Assembly (NCBI RefSeq): GCF_029227915.1
Contig: NC_079881.1
Coordinates: 20,003,501-20,067,500, forward strand
Origin: Hydractinia symbiolongicarpus
Taxonomy: Eukaryota; Cnidaria; Hydrozoa; Anthoathecata; Hydractiniidae
Reading direction: 5' to 3'
Length of the DNA: 64,000 bases
Program-made: the position numbers and the translations under genes
The notes under the pieces: generated by a model
Told to the model about the DNA's origin: nothing
Seen by the model: only the letters and a program-made list of their open reading frames with translations
Databases searched by the model: none
Shown here: piece after piece, positions 46,301 through 59,500 of the stretch
How the letters are laid out: each line of letters starts with the position of its first letter
Numbering within the stretch: position 1 is the first letter of the stretch

Positions 46301-49300
46301 AGAATATTCTGCCCCCCCCCCCCTGTAAATTACATGAAGATGAAACTTCCACATATCTACTAATGGCTCAAAATGTTCCTCAAGTGGAGTACGTTCAATC
46401 CATACACAAAAGAAATTGTTTGTGCAATATGCCTGGAAAAACGGCTAGGTGGGGCAGTTTATTCTAAGCGGCGTAGAATATTCTGCCCCCTTAGAATATT
46501 CTGCCCCCCCTGTAAATTACATGAAGATGAAACTTTCACATATCCACTAATGGCTCAAAATGTTCCTCTAGTGGAGTACGTTCAATCCATACACAAAAGA
46601 AATTGTTTGTGCAATATGCCTGGAAAAACGGCTAGGGGGGCAATATATTCTAAGCGGGGTAGAATATTCTGCCCCCTTAGAATATTCTGCCCCCCCGTGC
46701 AAATTACATGAAGATGAAACTTTCACATATGCACTAATGGCTCAAAATGTTCCTCTAGTGGAGTACGTTCAATCCATACACAAGAGAAATTGTTAGTGCA
46801 ATATGGCTGGAAAAACGGGTAGGGGGGGGGGGGGGGGGGCAGTATATTCTAAGCGGCGTAGAATATTCTGCCCCCCTTAGAATATTCTGCCCCCCCCCCC
46901 CCCCCCCCTGTAAATTACATGAAAATGAAACTTCCACATATCTACTAATGGCTCAAAATGTTCCTCAAGTGGAGTACGTTCAATCCATACACAAAAGAAA
47001 TTGTTTGTGCAATATGCCTGGAAAAACGGCTAGGTGGGGCAGTTTATTCTAAGCGGCGTAGAATATTCTGCCCCCTTAGAATATTCTGCCCCCCCTGTAA
47101 ATTACATGAAGATGAAACTTTCACATATGCACTAATGGCTCAAAATGTTCCTCTAGTGGAGTACTTTCAATCCATACACAAAAGAATTTGTTTGTGCAAT
47201 ATGGCTGGAAAAACGGCTAGGGGGGGCAGTATATTCTAAGCGGCGTAGAATATTCTGCCCCTTAGAATGTTCTGCCCCCCCCCTGTAAATTACATGAAGA
47301 TGAAACTTTCACATATCCACTAATGGCTCAAAATGTTCCTCTAGTGGAGTACGTTCAATCCATAAACAAAAGAAATTGTTTGTGCAATATACCTGGAAAA
47401 ACGGCTAGGCGGGGCAGTATATTCTAAGCGGCGTAGAATATTCTGCCCCCTTAGAATATTGCGCCCCCCTGTAAATTACATGAAGATGAAACTTTCACAT
47501 ATCCACTAATGGCTCAAAATGTTCCTCTAGTGGAGTACGTTCAATCCATACACAAAAGAAATTGTTTGTGCAATATGCCTGGAAAAACGGCTAGGGGGGC
47601 AATATATTCTAAGCGGGGTAGAATATTCTGCCCCCTTAGAATATTCTGCCCCCCCGTGCAAATTACATGAAGATGAAACTTTCACATATGCACTAATGGC
47701 TCAAAATGTTCCTCTAGTGGAGTACGTTCAATCCATACACAAGAGAAATTGTTAGTGCAATATGGCTGGAAAAACGGGTAGGGGGGGGGGGGGGCAGTAT
47801 ATTCTAAGCGGCGTAGAATATTCTGCCCCCCTTAGAATATTCTGCCCCCCCCCCCCCCCTGTAAATTACATGAAAATGAAACTTCCACATATCTACTAAT
47901 GGCTCAAAATGTTCCTCAAGTGGAGTACGTTCAATCCATACACAAAAGAAATTGTTTGTGCAATATGCCTGGAAAAACGGCTAGGTGGGGCAGTTTATTC
48001 TAAGCGGCGTAGAATATTCTGCCCCCTTAGAATATTCTGCCCCCCCTGTAAATTACATGAAGATGAAACTTTCACATATGCACTAATGGCTCAAAATGTT
48101 CCTCTAGTGGAGTACTTTCAATCCATACACAAAAGAATTTGTTTGTGTAATATGGCTGGAAAAACGGCTAGGGGGGGCAGTATATTCTAAGCGGCGTAGA
48201 ATATTCTGCCCCTTAGAATGTTCTGCCCCCCCCCTGTAAATTACATGAAGATGAAACTTTCACATATCCACTAATGGCTCAAAATGTTCCTCTAGTGGAG
48301 TACGTTCAATCCATAAACAAAAGAAATTGTTTGTGCAATATACCTGGAAAAACGGCTAGGCGGGGCAGTATATTCTAAGCGGCGTAGAATATTCTGCCCC
48401 CTTAGAATATTGCGCCCCCCTGTAAATTACATGAAGATGAAACTTTCACATATGCACTAATGGCTCAAAATGTTCCTCTAGTGGAGTACGTTCAATCCAT
48501 ACACAAGAGAAATTGTTAGTGCAATATGGCTGGAAAAACGGGTAAGGGGGGGGGGGGGGCAGTATATTCTAAGCGGCGTAGAATATTCTGCCCCCTTAGA
48601 ATATTCTGCCCCCCCTGTAAATTACATGAAGATGAAACTTCCACATATCTACTAATGGCTCAAATTGTTCCTCAAGTGGAGTACGTTCAATCCATACACA
48701 AAAGAAATTGTTTGTGCAATATGCCTGGAAAAACGGCTAGGTGGGGCAGTTTATTCTAAGCGGCGTAGAATATTCTGCCCCCTTAGAATATTCTGCCCCC
48801 CCCCGTGCAAATTACATGAAGATGAAACTTTCACATATGCACTAATGGCTCAAAATGTTCCTCTAGTAGAGTACGTTCAATCCATACACAAAAGAAATTG
48901 TTTATGCAATATGGCTGGAAAAACGGCTAGGGGGGGCAGTATATTCTAAGCGGCGTAGAATATTCTGCCCCCTTAGAATATTGCGCCCCCCTGTAAATTA
49001 CATGAAGATGAAACTTTCACATATCCACTAATGGCTCAAAATGTTCCTCTAGTGGAGTACTTTCAATCCATACACAAAAGAATCTGTTTGTGCAATATGG
49101 CTGGAAAAACGGCTAGGGGGGGCAGTATATTCTAAGCGGCGTAGAATATTCTGCCCCCTTAAAATATTCTGCCCCCCCTGTAAATTACATGAAGATGAAA
49201 CTTTCACTTATCCACTAATGGCTCAAAATGTTCCTCTAGTGGAGTACGTTCAATCCATACACAAAAGAAATTGTTTGTGCAATATACGTGGAAAAACGGC

Positions 49301-50112
49301 TAGGGGGGCAGTATATTCTAAGCGGCGTAGAATATTCTGCCCCCTTAGAATATTGTGCCCCCCCCTGTAAATAACATGAAGATGAAACTTTCACATATGC
49401 ATTAATGGCTCAAAATGTTCCTCTAGTGGAGTACGTTCAATCCATACACAAGAGAAATTGTTTGTGCAATATGGCTGGAAAAATGGGTAGGGGGGGGGGC
49501 AGTATAATCTAAGCGGCGTAGAATATTCTGCCCCCTTAGAATATTCTGCCCCCCCCTGTAAATTACATGAAGATGAAACTTTCACATATCTACTAATGGC
49601 TTAAAATGTTCCTCAAGTGGAGTACGTTCAATCCATACACAAAAGAAATTGTTTGTGCAATATGCCTGGAAAAACGGCTAGGTGGGGCAGTTTATTCTAA
49701 GCGACGTAGAATATTCTGCCCCCTTAGAATATTCTGCCCCCCCCTGTAAATTACATGAAGATGAAACTTTCACATATCCACTAATGGCTCAAAATGTTCC
49801 TCTAGTGGAGTACGTTCAATCCATACACAAAAGAAATTGTTTGTGCAATATACCTGGAAAAACGGCTAGGCGGGGCAGTATATTCTAAGCGGCGTAGAAT
49901 ATTCTGCCCCCTTAGAATATTGCGCCCCCCTGTAAATTACATGAAGATGAAACTTTCACATATGCACTAATAGCTCAAAATGTTCCTCTAGTGGAGTACG
50001 TTCAATCCATACACAAGAGAAATTGTTAGTGCAATATGGCTGGAAAAACGGGTAGGGGGGGGGGGGGGCAGTATATTCTAAGCGGTGTAGAATATTCTAC
50101 CCCCTTAGAATA
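43315..50112 (+). repeat. Higher-order repeat block, first copy (~6.8 kb)
   Basis: Diagnostic unit variants recur in the same order about 6808 bp later. A unit with AAAACATTCC at 43364 recurs at 50173, and AAAAGAAGTTG at 44524 recurs at 51332. A unit with CAACGTGCCTGGGAAAACAG at 45674 recurs at 52676. The offset changes to 7002 and later 6053 through gain or loss of whole units. Confidence 0.85.
46950..48420 (+). repeat. 951-bp (five-unit) internal duplication in the first block
   Basis: The segment starting at 46958 recurs from 47909 with the same unit variants, including the long G-run, the AAAATGAAACTTCC variant and the ATAAACAAAAG variant. The second higher-order block has this segment once (from 53962), which explains the change in offset from about 7002 to 6052. 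Confidence 0.8.
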
Positions 50113-53100
50113 TTCTGCCCCCCCCGTGTAAATTACATGAAGATGAAACTTTCACATATCCACTAATGGCTCAAAACATTCCTCTAGTGGAGTACGTTCA
50201 ATCCATACACAAAAGAAATTGTTTGTGCAACGTGCCTGGGAAAACAGCCAGGGGGCAATATATTCTAAGCGGCGTAGATTATTCTCCACCCTTAGAGTAT
50301 TCTGCCCCCTGTAAATTACATGAAGATGAAACTTTCACATATCCACTGATGGCTCTAAATCTTCCTCTAGTGGAGTACGTTCAATCCATACACACAAAAA
50401 ATTGTTTGCGCAATATGCCTGGAAAAACTGCCAGGGTGGGCAGTATATTCTAAGTGGCGTTGAATATTCTGCCCCCTTAGAATATTCTGCCCCCCCTGTA
50501 AATTACATGAAGATGAAACTTTCACATATGCACTAATGGCTCAAAATGTTCCTCTAGTGGAGTACGTTCAATCCATACACAAAAGAAATTGTTTGTGCAA
50601 TATGGCTGGAAAAACGGCTAGGGGGGGGCAGTATATTCTAAGCGGCGTAGAATATTCTGCCCCCTTAGAATATTCTGCCCCACTGTAAATTACATGAAGA
50701 TGAAACTTTCACATATCCACTAATGGCTCAAAATGTTCCTCTAGTGGAGTACGTTCAATCCATACACAAAAGAAATTGTTTGTGCAATATACCTGGAAAA
50801 ACGGCTAGGGGGGGCAGTATATTCTAAGCGGCGTAGAATATTCTGCCCCCTTAGAATATTCTGCGCCCCCCTGTAAATTACATGAAGATGAAACTTTCAC
50901 ATATGCATTAATGGCTCAAAATGTTCCTCTAGTGGAGTACGTTCAATCCATACACAAGAGAAATTGTTTGTGCAATATGGCTGGAAAAACGGGTAGGGGG
51001 GGGCAGTATAATCTAAGCGGCGTAGAATATTCTGCCCCCTTAGAATATTCTGCCCCCCCTGTAAATTACATGAAGATGAAACTTTCACATATCTACTAAT
51101 GGCTCAAAATGTTCCTCAAGTGGAGTACGTTCAATCCATACACAAAAGAAATTGTTTGTGCAATATGCCTGGAAAAACGTCTAGGGGGGGCAGTATATTC
51201 TAAGCCGGGTAGAATATTTTGCCCCCTTAGAATATTCTGCCCCCCCGTGTAAATTACATGAAGATGAAACTTTCACATATCCACTAATGGCTCAAAATGT
51301 TCCTCTAGTGGAGTACGTTCAATCCATACACAAAAGAAGTTGTTTGTGCAATATGGCTGGAAAAACGGTTAGGGGGGGGGGGGGGCAGTATAATCTAAGC
51401 GGCGTAGAATATTCTGCCCCCATAGAATATTCTGCCCCCTGTAAATTACATGAAGATGAAACTTTCACTTATCCACTAATGGCTCAAAATGTTCCTCTAG
51501 TGGAGTACTTTCAATCCATACACAAAAGAATTTGTTTGTGCAATATGGCTGGAAAAACGGCTAGGGGGGGGCAGTATATTCTAAGCGGCGTAGAATATTC
51601 TGCCCCTTAGAATGTTCTGCCCCCCCTGTAAATTACATGAAGATGAAACTTTCACATATCCACTAATGGCTCAAAATGTTCCTCTAGTGGAGTACGTTCA
51701 ATCCATACACAAAAGAAATTGTTTGTGCAATATACCTGGAAAAACGGCTAGGCGGGGCAGTATATTTTAAGCGGCGTAGAATATTCTGCCCCCTTAGAAT
51801 ATTGCGCCCCCCTGAAACTTACATGAAGATGAAACTTTCACATATGCACTAATCGCTCAAAATGTTCCTCTAGTGGAGTACGTTCAATCCATACACAAGA
51901 GAAATTGTTAGTGCAATATGGCTGGAAAAACGGGTAGGGGGGGGGGGGGGCAGTATATTCTAAGCGGCGTAGAATATTCTGCCCCCTTAGAATATTCTGC
52001 CCCCCCCCCTGTAAATTACATGAAGATGAAACTTCCACATATCTACTAATGGCTCAAAATGTTCCTCAAGTGGAGTACGTTCAATCCATACACAAAAGAA
52101 ATTGTTTGTGCAATATGCCTGGAAAAACGGCTAGGTGAGGCAGTTTATTCTAAGCGGCGTAGAATATTCTGCCCCCTTAGAATATTCTGCCCCCCCTGTA
52201 AATTACACGAAGATGAAACTTTCACATATCCACTAATGGCTCAAAATGTTCCTCTAGTGGAGTACGTTCAATCCATACACAAAAGAAATTGTTTGTGCAA
52301 TATGCCTGGAAAAACGGCTAGGGGGGCAGTATATTCTAAGCGGGGTAGAATATTCTGCCCCCTTAAAATATTCTGCCCCCCCCTGTAAATTACATAAAGA
52401 TGAAACTTTCACATATGCCCTAATGGCTCAAAATGTTCCTCAAGTGGAGTACGTTCAATCCATGCACAAAAGAAATTGTTTGTGCAATATGCCTGGAAAA
52501 ACGGCTAGGGGGGGCAGTATATTCTAAGCCGGGTAGAATATTTTGCCCCCTTAGAATATTCTGCCCCCCCCCGTGTAAATTACATGAAGATGAAACTTTC
52601 ACATATCCACTAATGGCTCAAAATGTTCCTCTAGTGGAGTACGTTCAATCCATACACAAAAGAAATTGTTTGTGCAACGTGCCTGGGAAAACAGCCAGGG
52701 GGCAATATATTCTAGGCGGCGTAGATTATTCTCCACCCTTAGAATATTCTGCCCCCCTGTAAATTACATGAAGATGAAACTTTCACATATCTACTAATGG
52801 CCTCAAAATTTTCCTCAAGTGGAGTACGTTCAATCCATAGACAAAAGAATTTGTTTGTGCAACGTGCCTGGGAAAACAGCCAGGGGGCAATATATTCTAG
52901 GCGGCGTTGATTATTCTCCACCCTTAGAATATTCTGCCCCCCTGTAAATTACATGAAGATGAAACTTTCACATATCCACTGATGGCTCAAAATCTTCCTC
53001 TAGTGGAGTACGTTCCATCCATACACAAAAAAAATTGTTTGCGCAATATGCCTGGAAAAACGGCCAGGGTGGGCAGTATATTTTAAGTGGCGTAGAATGT

Positions 53101-56100
53101 TCTGCCCCCTTAGAATATTCTGCCCCCCCCCCCCTGTAAATTACATGAAGATGAAACTTTCACATACGCACTAATGGCTCAAAATGTTCCTCTAGTGGAG
53201 TACGTTCAATCCATACACAAAAGAAATTGTTTGTGCAATATACCTGGAAAAACGGCTAGGCGGGGCAGTATATTCTAAGCGGCGTAGAATATTCTGCCCC
53301 CTTAGAATATTCTGCCCCCCCCCCTGTAAATTACATGAAGATGAAACTTCCACATATCTACTAATGGCTCAAAATGTTCCTCAAGTGGAGTACGTTCAAT
53401 CCATACACAAAAGAAATTGTTTGTGCAATATGCCTGGAAAAACGGCTAGGTGGGGCAGTTTATTCTAAGCGGCGTAGAATATTCTGCCCCCTTAGAATAT
53501 TCTGCCCCCCCTGTAAATTACATGAAGATGAAACTTTCACATATCCACTAATGGCTCAAAATGTTCCTCTAGTGGAGTACGTTCAATCCATACACAAAAG
53601 AAATTGTTTGTGCAATATGCCTGGAAAAACGGCTAGGGGGGCAATATATTCTAAGCGGGGTAGAATATTCTGCCCCCTTAGAATATTCTGCCCCCCCGTG
53701 CAAATTACATGAAGATGAAACTTTCACATATGCACTAATGGCTCAAAATGTTCCTCTAGTGGAGTACGTTCAATCCATACACAAGAGAAATTGTTAGTGC
53801 AATATGGCTGGAAAAACGGGTAGGGGGGGGGGGGGGGGGGCAGTATATTCTAAGCGGCGTAGAATATTCTGCCCCCCTTAGAATATTCTGCCCCCCCCCC
53901 CCCCCCCCCCCCTGTAAATTACATGAAAATGAAACTTCCACATATCTACTAATGGCTCAAAATGTTCCTCAAGTGGAGTACGTTCAATCCATACACAAAA
54001 GAAATTGTTTGTGCAATATGCCTGGAAAAACGGCTAGGTGGGGCAGTTTATTCTAAGCGGCGTAGAATATTCTGCCCCCTTAGAATATTCTGCCCCCCCT
54101 GTAAATTACATGAAGATGAAACTTTCACATATGCACTAATGGCTCAAAATGTTCCTCTAGTGGAGTACTTTCAATCCATACACAAAAGAATTTGTTTGTG
54201 CAATATGGCTGGAAAAACGGCTAGGGGGGGCAGTATATTCTAAGCGGCGTAGAATATTCTGCCCCTTAGAATGTTCTGCCCCCCCCCTGTAAATTACATG
54301 AAGATGAAACTTTCACATATCCACTAATGGCTCAAAATGTTCCTCTAGTGGAGTACGTTCAATCCATAAACAAAAGAAATTGTTTGTGCAATATACCTGG
54401 AAAAACGGCTAGGCGGGGCAGTATATTCTAAGCGGCGTAGAATATTCTGCCCCCTTAGAATATTGCGCCCCCCTGTAAATTACATGAAGATGAAACTTTC
54501 ACATATGCACTAATGGCTCAAAATGTTCCTCTAGTGGAGTACGTTCAATCCATACACAAGAGAAATTGTTAGTGCAATATGGCTGGAAAAACGGGTAAGG
54601 GGGGGGGGGGGCAGTATATTCTAAGCGGCGTAGAATATTCTGCCCCCTTAGAATATTCTGCCCCCCCTGTAAATTACATGAAGATGAAACTTCCACATAT
54701 CTACTAATGGCTCAAATTGTTCCTCAAGTGGAGTACGTTCAATCCATACACAAAAGAAATTGTTTGTGCAATATGCCTGGAAAAACGGCTAGGTGGGGCA
54801 GTTTATTCTAAGCGGCGTAGAATATTCTGCCCCCTTAGAATATTCTGCCCCCCCCCGTGCAAATTACATGAAGATGAAACTTTCACATATGCACTAATGG
54901 CTCAAAATGTTCCTCTAGTAGAGTACGTTCAATCCATACACAAAAGAAATTGTTTATGCAATATGGCTGGAAAAACGGCTAGGGGGGGCAGTATATTCTA
55001 AGCGGCGTAGAATATTCTGCCCCCTTAGAATATTGCGCCCCCCTGTAAATTACATGAAGATGAAACTTTCACATATCCACTAATGGCTCAAAATGTTCCT
55101 CTAGTGGAGTACTTTCAATCCATACACAAAAGAATCTGTTTGTGCAATATGGCTGGAAAAACGGCTAGGGGGGGCAGTATATTCTAAGCGGCGTAGAATA
55201 TTCTGCCCCCTTAAAATATTCTGCCCCCCCTGTAAATTACATGAAGATGAAACTTTCACTTATCCACTAATGGCTCAAAATGTTCCTCTAGTGGAGTACG
55301 TTCAATCCATACACAAAAGAAATTGTTTGTGCAATATACGTGGAAAAACGGCTAGGGGGGCAGTATATTCTAAGCGGCGTAGAATATTCTGCCCCCTTAG
55401 AATATTGTGCCCCCCCCTGTAAATAACATGAAGATGAAACTTTCACATATGCATTAATGGCTCAAAATGTTCCTCTAGTGGAGTACGTTCAATCCATACA
55501 CAAGAGAAATTGTTTGTGCAATATGGCTGGAAAAATGGGTAGGGGGGGGGGGCAGTATAATCTAAGCGGCGTAGAATATTCTGCCCCCTTAGAATATTCT
55601 GCCCCCCCCTGTAAATTACATGAAGATGAAACTTTCACATATCTACTAATGGCTTAAAATGTTCCTCAAGTGGAGTACGTTCAATCCATACACAAAAGAA
55701 ATTGTTTGTGCAATATGCCTGGAAAAACGGCTAGGTGGGGCAGTTTATTCTAAGCGACGTAGAATATTCTGCCCCCTTAGAATATTCTGCCCCCCCCTGT
55801 AAATTACATGAAGATGAAACTTTCACATATCCACTAATGGCTCAAAATGTTCCTCTAGTGGAGTACGTTCAATCCATACACAAAAGAAATTGTTTGTGCA
55901 ATATACCTGGAAAAACGGCTAGGCGGGGCAGTATATTCTAAGCGGCGTAGAATATTCTGCCCCCTTAGAATATTGCGCCCCCCTGTAAATTACATGAAGA
56001 TGAAACTTTCACATATGCACTAATAGCTCAAAATGTTCCTCTAGTGGAGTACGTTCAATCCATACACAAGAGAAATTGTTAGTGCAATATGGCTGGAAAA

Positions 56101-56560
56101 ACGGGTAGGGGGGGGGGGGGCAGTATATTCTAAGCGGCGTAGAATATTCTGCCCCCTTAGAATATTTTGCCCCCCCCCCCCTGTAAATTACATGAAGATG
56201 AAACTTCCACATATCTACTAATGGCTCAAAATGTTCCTCAAGTGGAGTACGTTCAATCCATACACAAAAGAAATTGTTTGTGCAATATGCCTGGAAAAAC
56301 GGCTAGGTGGGGCAGTTTATTCTAAGCGGCGTAGAATATTCTGCCCCCTTAGAATATTCTGCCCCCCCTGTAAATTACATGAAGATGAAACTTTCGCATA
56401 TCCACTAATGGCTCAAAATGTTCCTCTAGTGGAGTACGTTCAATCCATACACAAAAGAAATTGTTTGTGCAATATGCCTGGAAAAACGGCTAGGGGGGCA
56501 GTATATTCTAAGCGGGGTAGAATATTCTGCCCCCTTAGAATATTCTGCCCCCCCGTGCAA
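50113..56560 (+). repeat. Higher-order repeat block, second copy; third follows
   Basis: This block repeats the first with an extra unit near 51.6-52.0 kb (194 bp) and without the 951-bp duplication. From about 56560 a third block starts in register with 43690: 57404 matches 51332 and 44524, 58799 matches 52739 and 45737, and 63068 matches 55735 and 49682. Block lengths therefore range from about 6.05 to 7.3 kb. Confidence 0.8.
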
Positions 56561-59500
56561 ATTACATGAAGATGAAACTTTCACATATGCACTAATGGCT
56601 CAAAATGTTCCTCTAGTGGAGTACGTTCAATCCATACACAAAAGAAATTGTTTGTGCAATATGGCTGGAAAAACGGCTAGGGGGGGGGGCAGTATATTCT
56701 AAGCGGCGTAGAATATTCTGCCCCCTTAGAATATTCTGCCCCACTGTAAATTACATGAAGATGAAACTTTCACATATCCACTAATGGCTCAAAATTTTCC
56801 TCTAGTGGAGTACGTTCAATCCATACACAAAAGAAATTGTTTGTGCAATATACCTGGAAAAACGGCTAGGGGGGGCAGTATATTCTAAGCGGCGTAGAAT
56901 ATTCTGCCCCCTTAGAATATTCTGCCCCCCCCTGTAAATTACATGAAGATGAAACTTTCACATATGCATTAATGGCTCAAAATGTTCCTCTAGTGGAGTA
57001 CGTTCAATCCATACACAAGAGAAATTGTTTGTGCAATATGGCTGGAAAAACGGGTAGGGGGGGGGCAGTATAATCTAAGCGGCGTAGAATATTCTGCCCC
57101 CTTAGAATATTCTGCCCCCCCTGTAAATTACATGAAGATGAAACTTTCACATATCTACTAATGGCTCAAAATGTTCCTCAAGTGGAGTACGTTCAATCCA
57201 TACACAAAAGAAATTGTTTGTGCAATATGCCTGGAAAAACGTCTAGGGGGGGCAGTATATTCTAAGCCGGGTAGAATATTTTGCCCCCTTAGAATATTCT
57301 GCCCCCCCCCCCGTGTAAATTACATGAAGATGAAACTTTCACATATCCACTAATGGCTCAAAATGTTCCTCTAGTGGAGTACGTTCAATCCATACACAAA
57401 AGAAGTTGTTTGTGCAATATGGCTGGAAAAACGGTTAGGGGGGGGGGGGGCAGTATAATCTAAGCGGCGTAGAATATTCTGCCCCCATAGAATATTCTGC
57501 CCCCTGTAAATTACATGAAGATGAAACTTTCACTTATCCACTAATGTCTCAAAATGTTCCTCTAGTGGAGTACTTTCAATCCATACACAAAAGAATTTGT
57601 TTGTGCAATATGGCTGGAAAAACGGCTAGGGGGGGCAGTATATTCTAAGCGGCGTAGAATATTCTGCCCCTTAGAATGTTCTGCCCCCCCTGTAAATTAC
57701 ATGAAGATGAAACTTTCACATATCCACTAATGGCTCAAAATGTTCCTCTAGTGGAGTACGTTCAATCCATACACAAAAGAAATTGTTTGTGCAATATACC
57801 TGGAAAAACGGCTAGGCGGGGCAGTATATTCTAAGCGGCGTAGAATATTCTGCCCCCTTAGAATATTGCGCCCCCCTGAAACTTACATGAAGATGAAACT
57901 TTCACATATGCACTAATGGCTCAAAATGTTCCTCTAGTGGAGTACGTTCAATCCATACACAAGAGAAATTGTTAGTGCAATATGGCTGGAAAAACGGGTA
58001 GGGGGGGGGCAGTATATTCTAAGCGGCGTAGAATATTCTGCCCCCTTAGAATATTCTGCCCCCCCCCCCCCTGTAAATTACATGAAGATGAAACTTCCAC
58101 ATATCTACTAATGGCTCAAAATGTTCCTCAAGTGGAGTACGTTCAATCCATACACAAAAGAAATTGTTTGTGCAATATGCCTGGAAAAACGGCTAGGTGG
58201 GGCAGTTTATTCTAAGCGGCGTAGAATATTCTGCCCCCTTAGAATATTCTGCCCCCCCTGTAAATTACACGAAGATGAAACTTTCACATATCCACTAATG
58301 GCTCAAAATGTTCCTCTAGTGGAGTACGTTCAATCCATACACAAAAGAAATTGTTTGTGCAATATGCCTGGAAAAACGGCTAGGGGGGCAGTATATTCTA
58401 AGCGGGGTAGAATATTCTGCCCCCTTAAAATATTCTGCCCCCCCTGTAAATTACATGAAGATGAAACTTTCACATATGCCCTAATGGCTCAAAATGTTCC
58501 TCAAGTGGAGTACGTTCAATCCATACACAAAAGAAATTGTTTGTGCAATATGCCTGGAAAAACGGCTAGGGGGGGGCAGTATATTCTAAGCCGGGTAGAA
58601 TATTTTGCCCCCTTAGAATATTCTGCCCCCCCGTGTAAATTACATGAAGATGAAACTTTCACATATCCACTAATGGCTCAAAATGTTCCTCTAGTGGAGT
58701 ACGTTCAATCCATACACAAAAGAAATTGTTTGTGCAACGTGCCTGGGAAAACAGCCAGGGGGCAATATATTCTAGGCGGCGTAGATTATTCTCCACCCTT
58801 AGAATATTCTGCCCCCCTGTAAATTACATGAAGATGAAACTTTCACATATCTACTAATGGCCTCTAAATTTTCCTCAAGTGGAGTACGTTCAATCCATAG
58901 ACAAAAGAATTTGTTTGTGCAACGTGCCTGGGAAAACAGCCAGGGGGCAATATATTCTAGGCGGCGTTGATTATTCTCCACCCTTAGAATATTCTGCCCC
59001 CCTGTAAATTACATGAAGATGAAACTTTCACATATCCACTGATGGCTCAAAATCTTCCTCTAGTGGAGTACGTTCAATCCATACACAAAAAAAATTGTTT
59101 GCGCAATATGCCTGGAAAAACGGCCAGGGTGGGCAGTATATTTTAAGTGGCGTAGAATGTTCTGCCCCCTTAGAATATTCTGCCCCCCCCCCCTGTAAAT
59201 TACATGAAGATGAAACTTTCACATACGCACTAATGGCTCAAAATGTTCCTCTAGTGGAGTACGTTCAATCCATACACAAAAGAAATTGTTTGTGCAATAT
59301 ACCTGGAAAAACGGCTAGGCGGGGCAGTATATTCTAAGCGGCGTAGAATATTCTGCCCCCTTAGAATATTCTGCCCCCCCCCTGTAAATTACATGAAGAT
59401 GAAACTTCCACATATCTACTAATGGCTCAAAATGTTCCTCAAGTGGAGTACGTTCAATCCATACACAAAAGAAATTGTTTGTGCAATATGCCTGGAAAAA

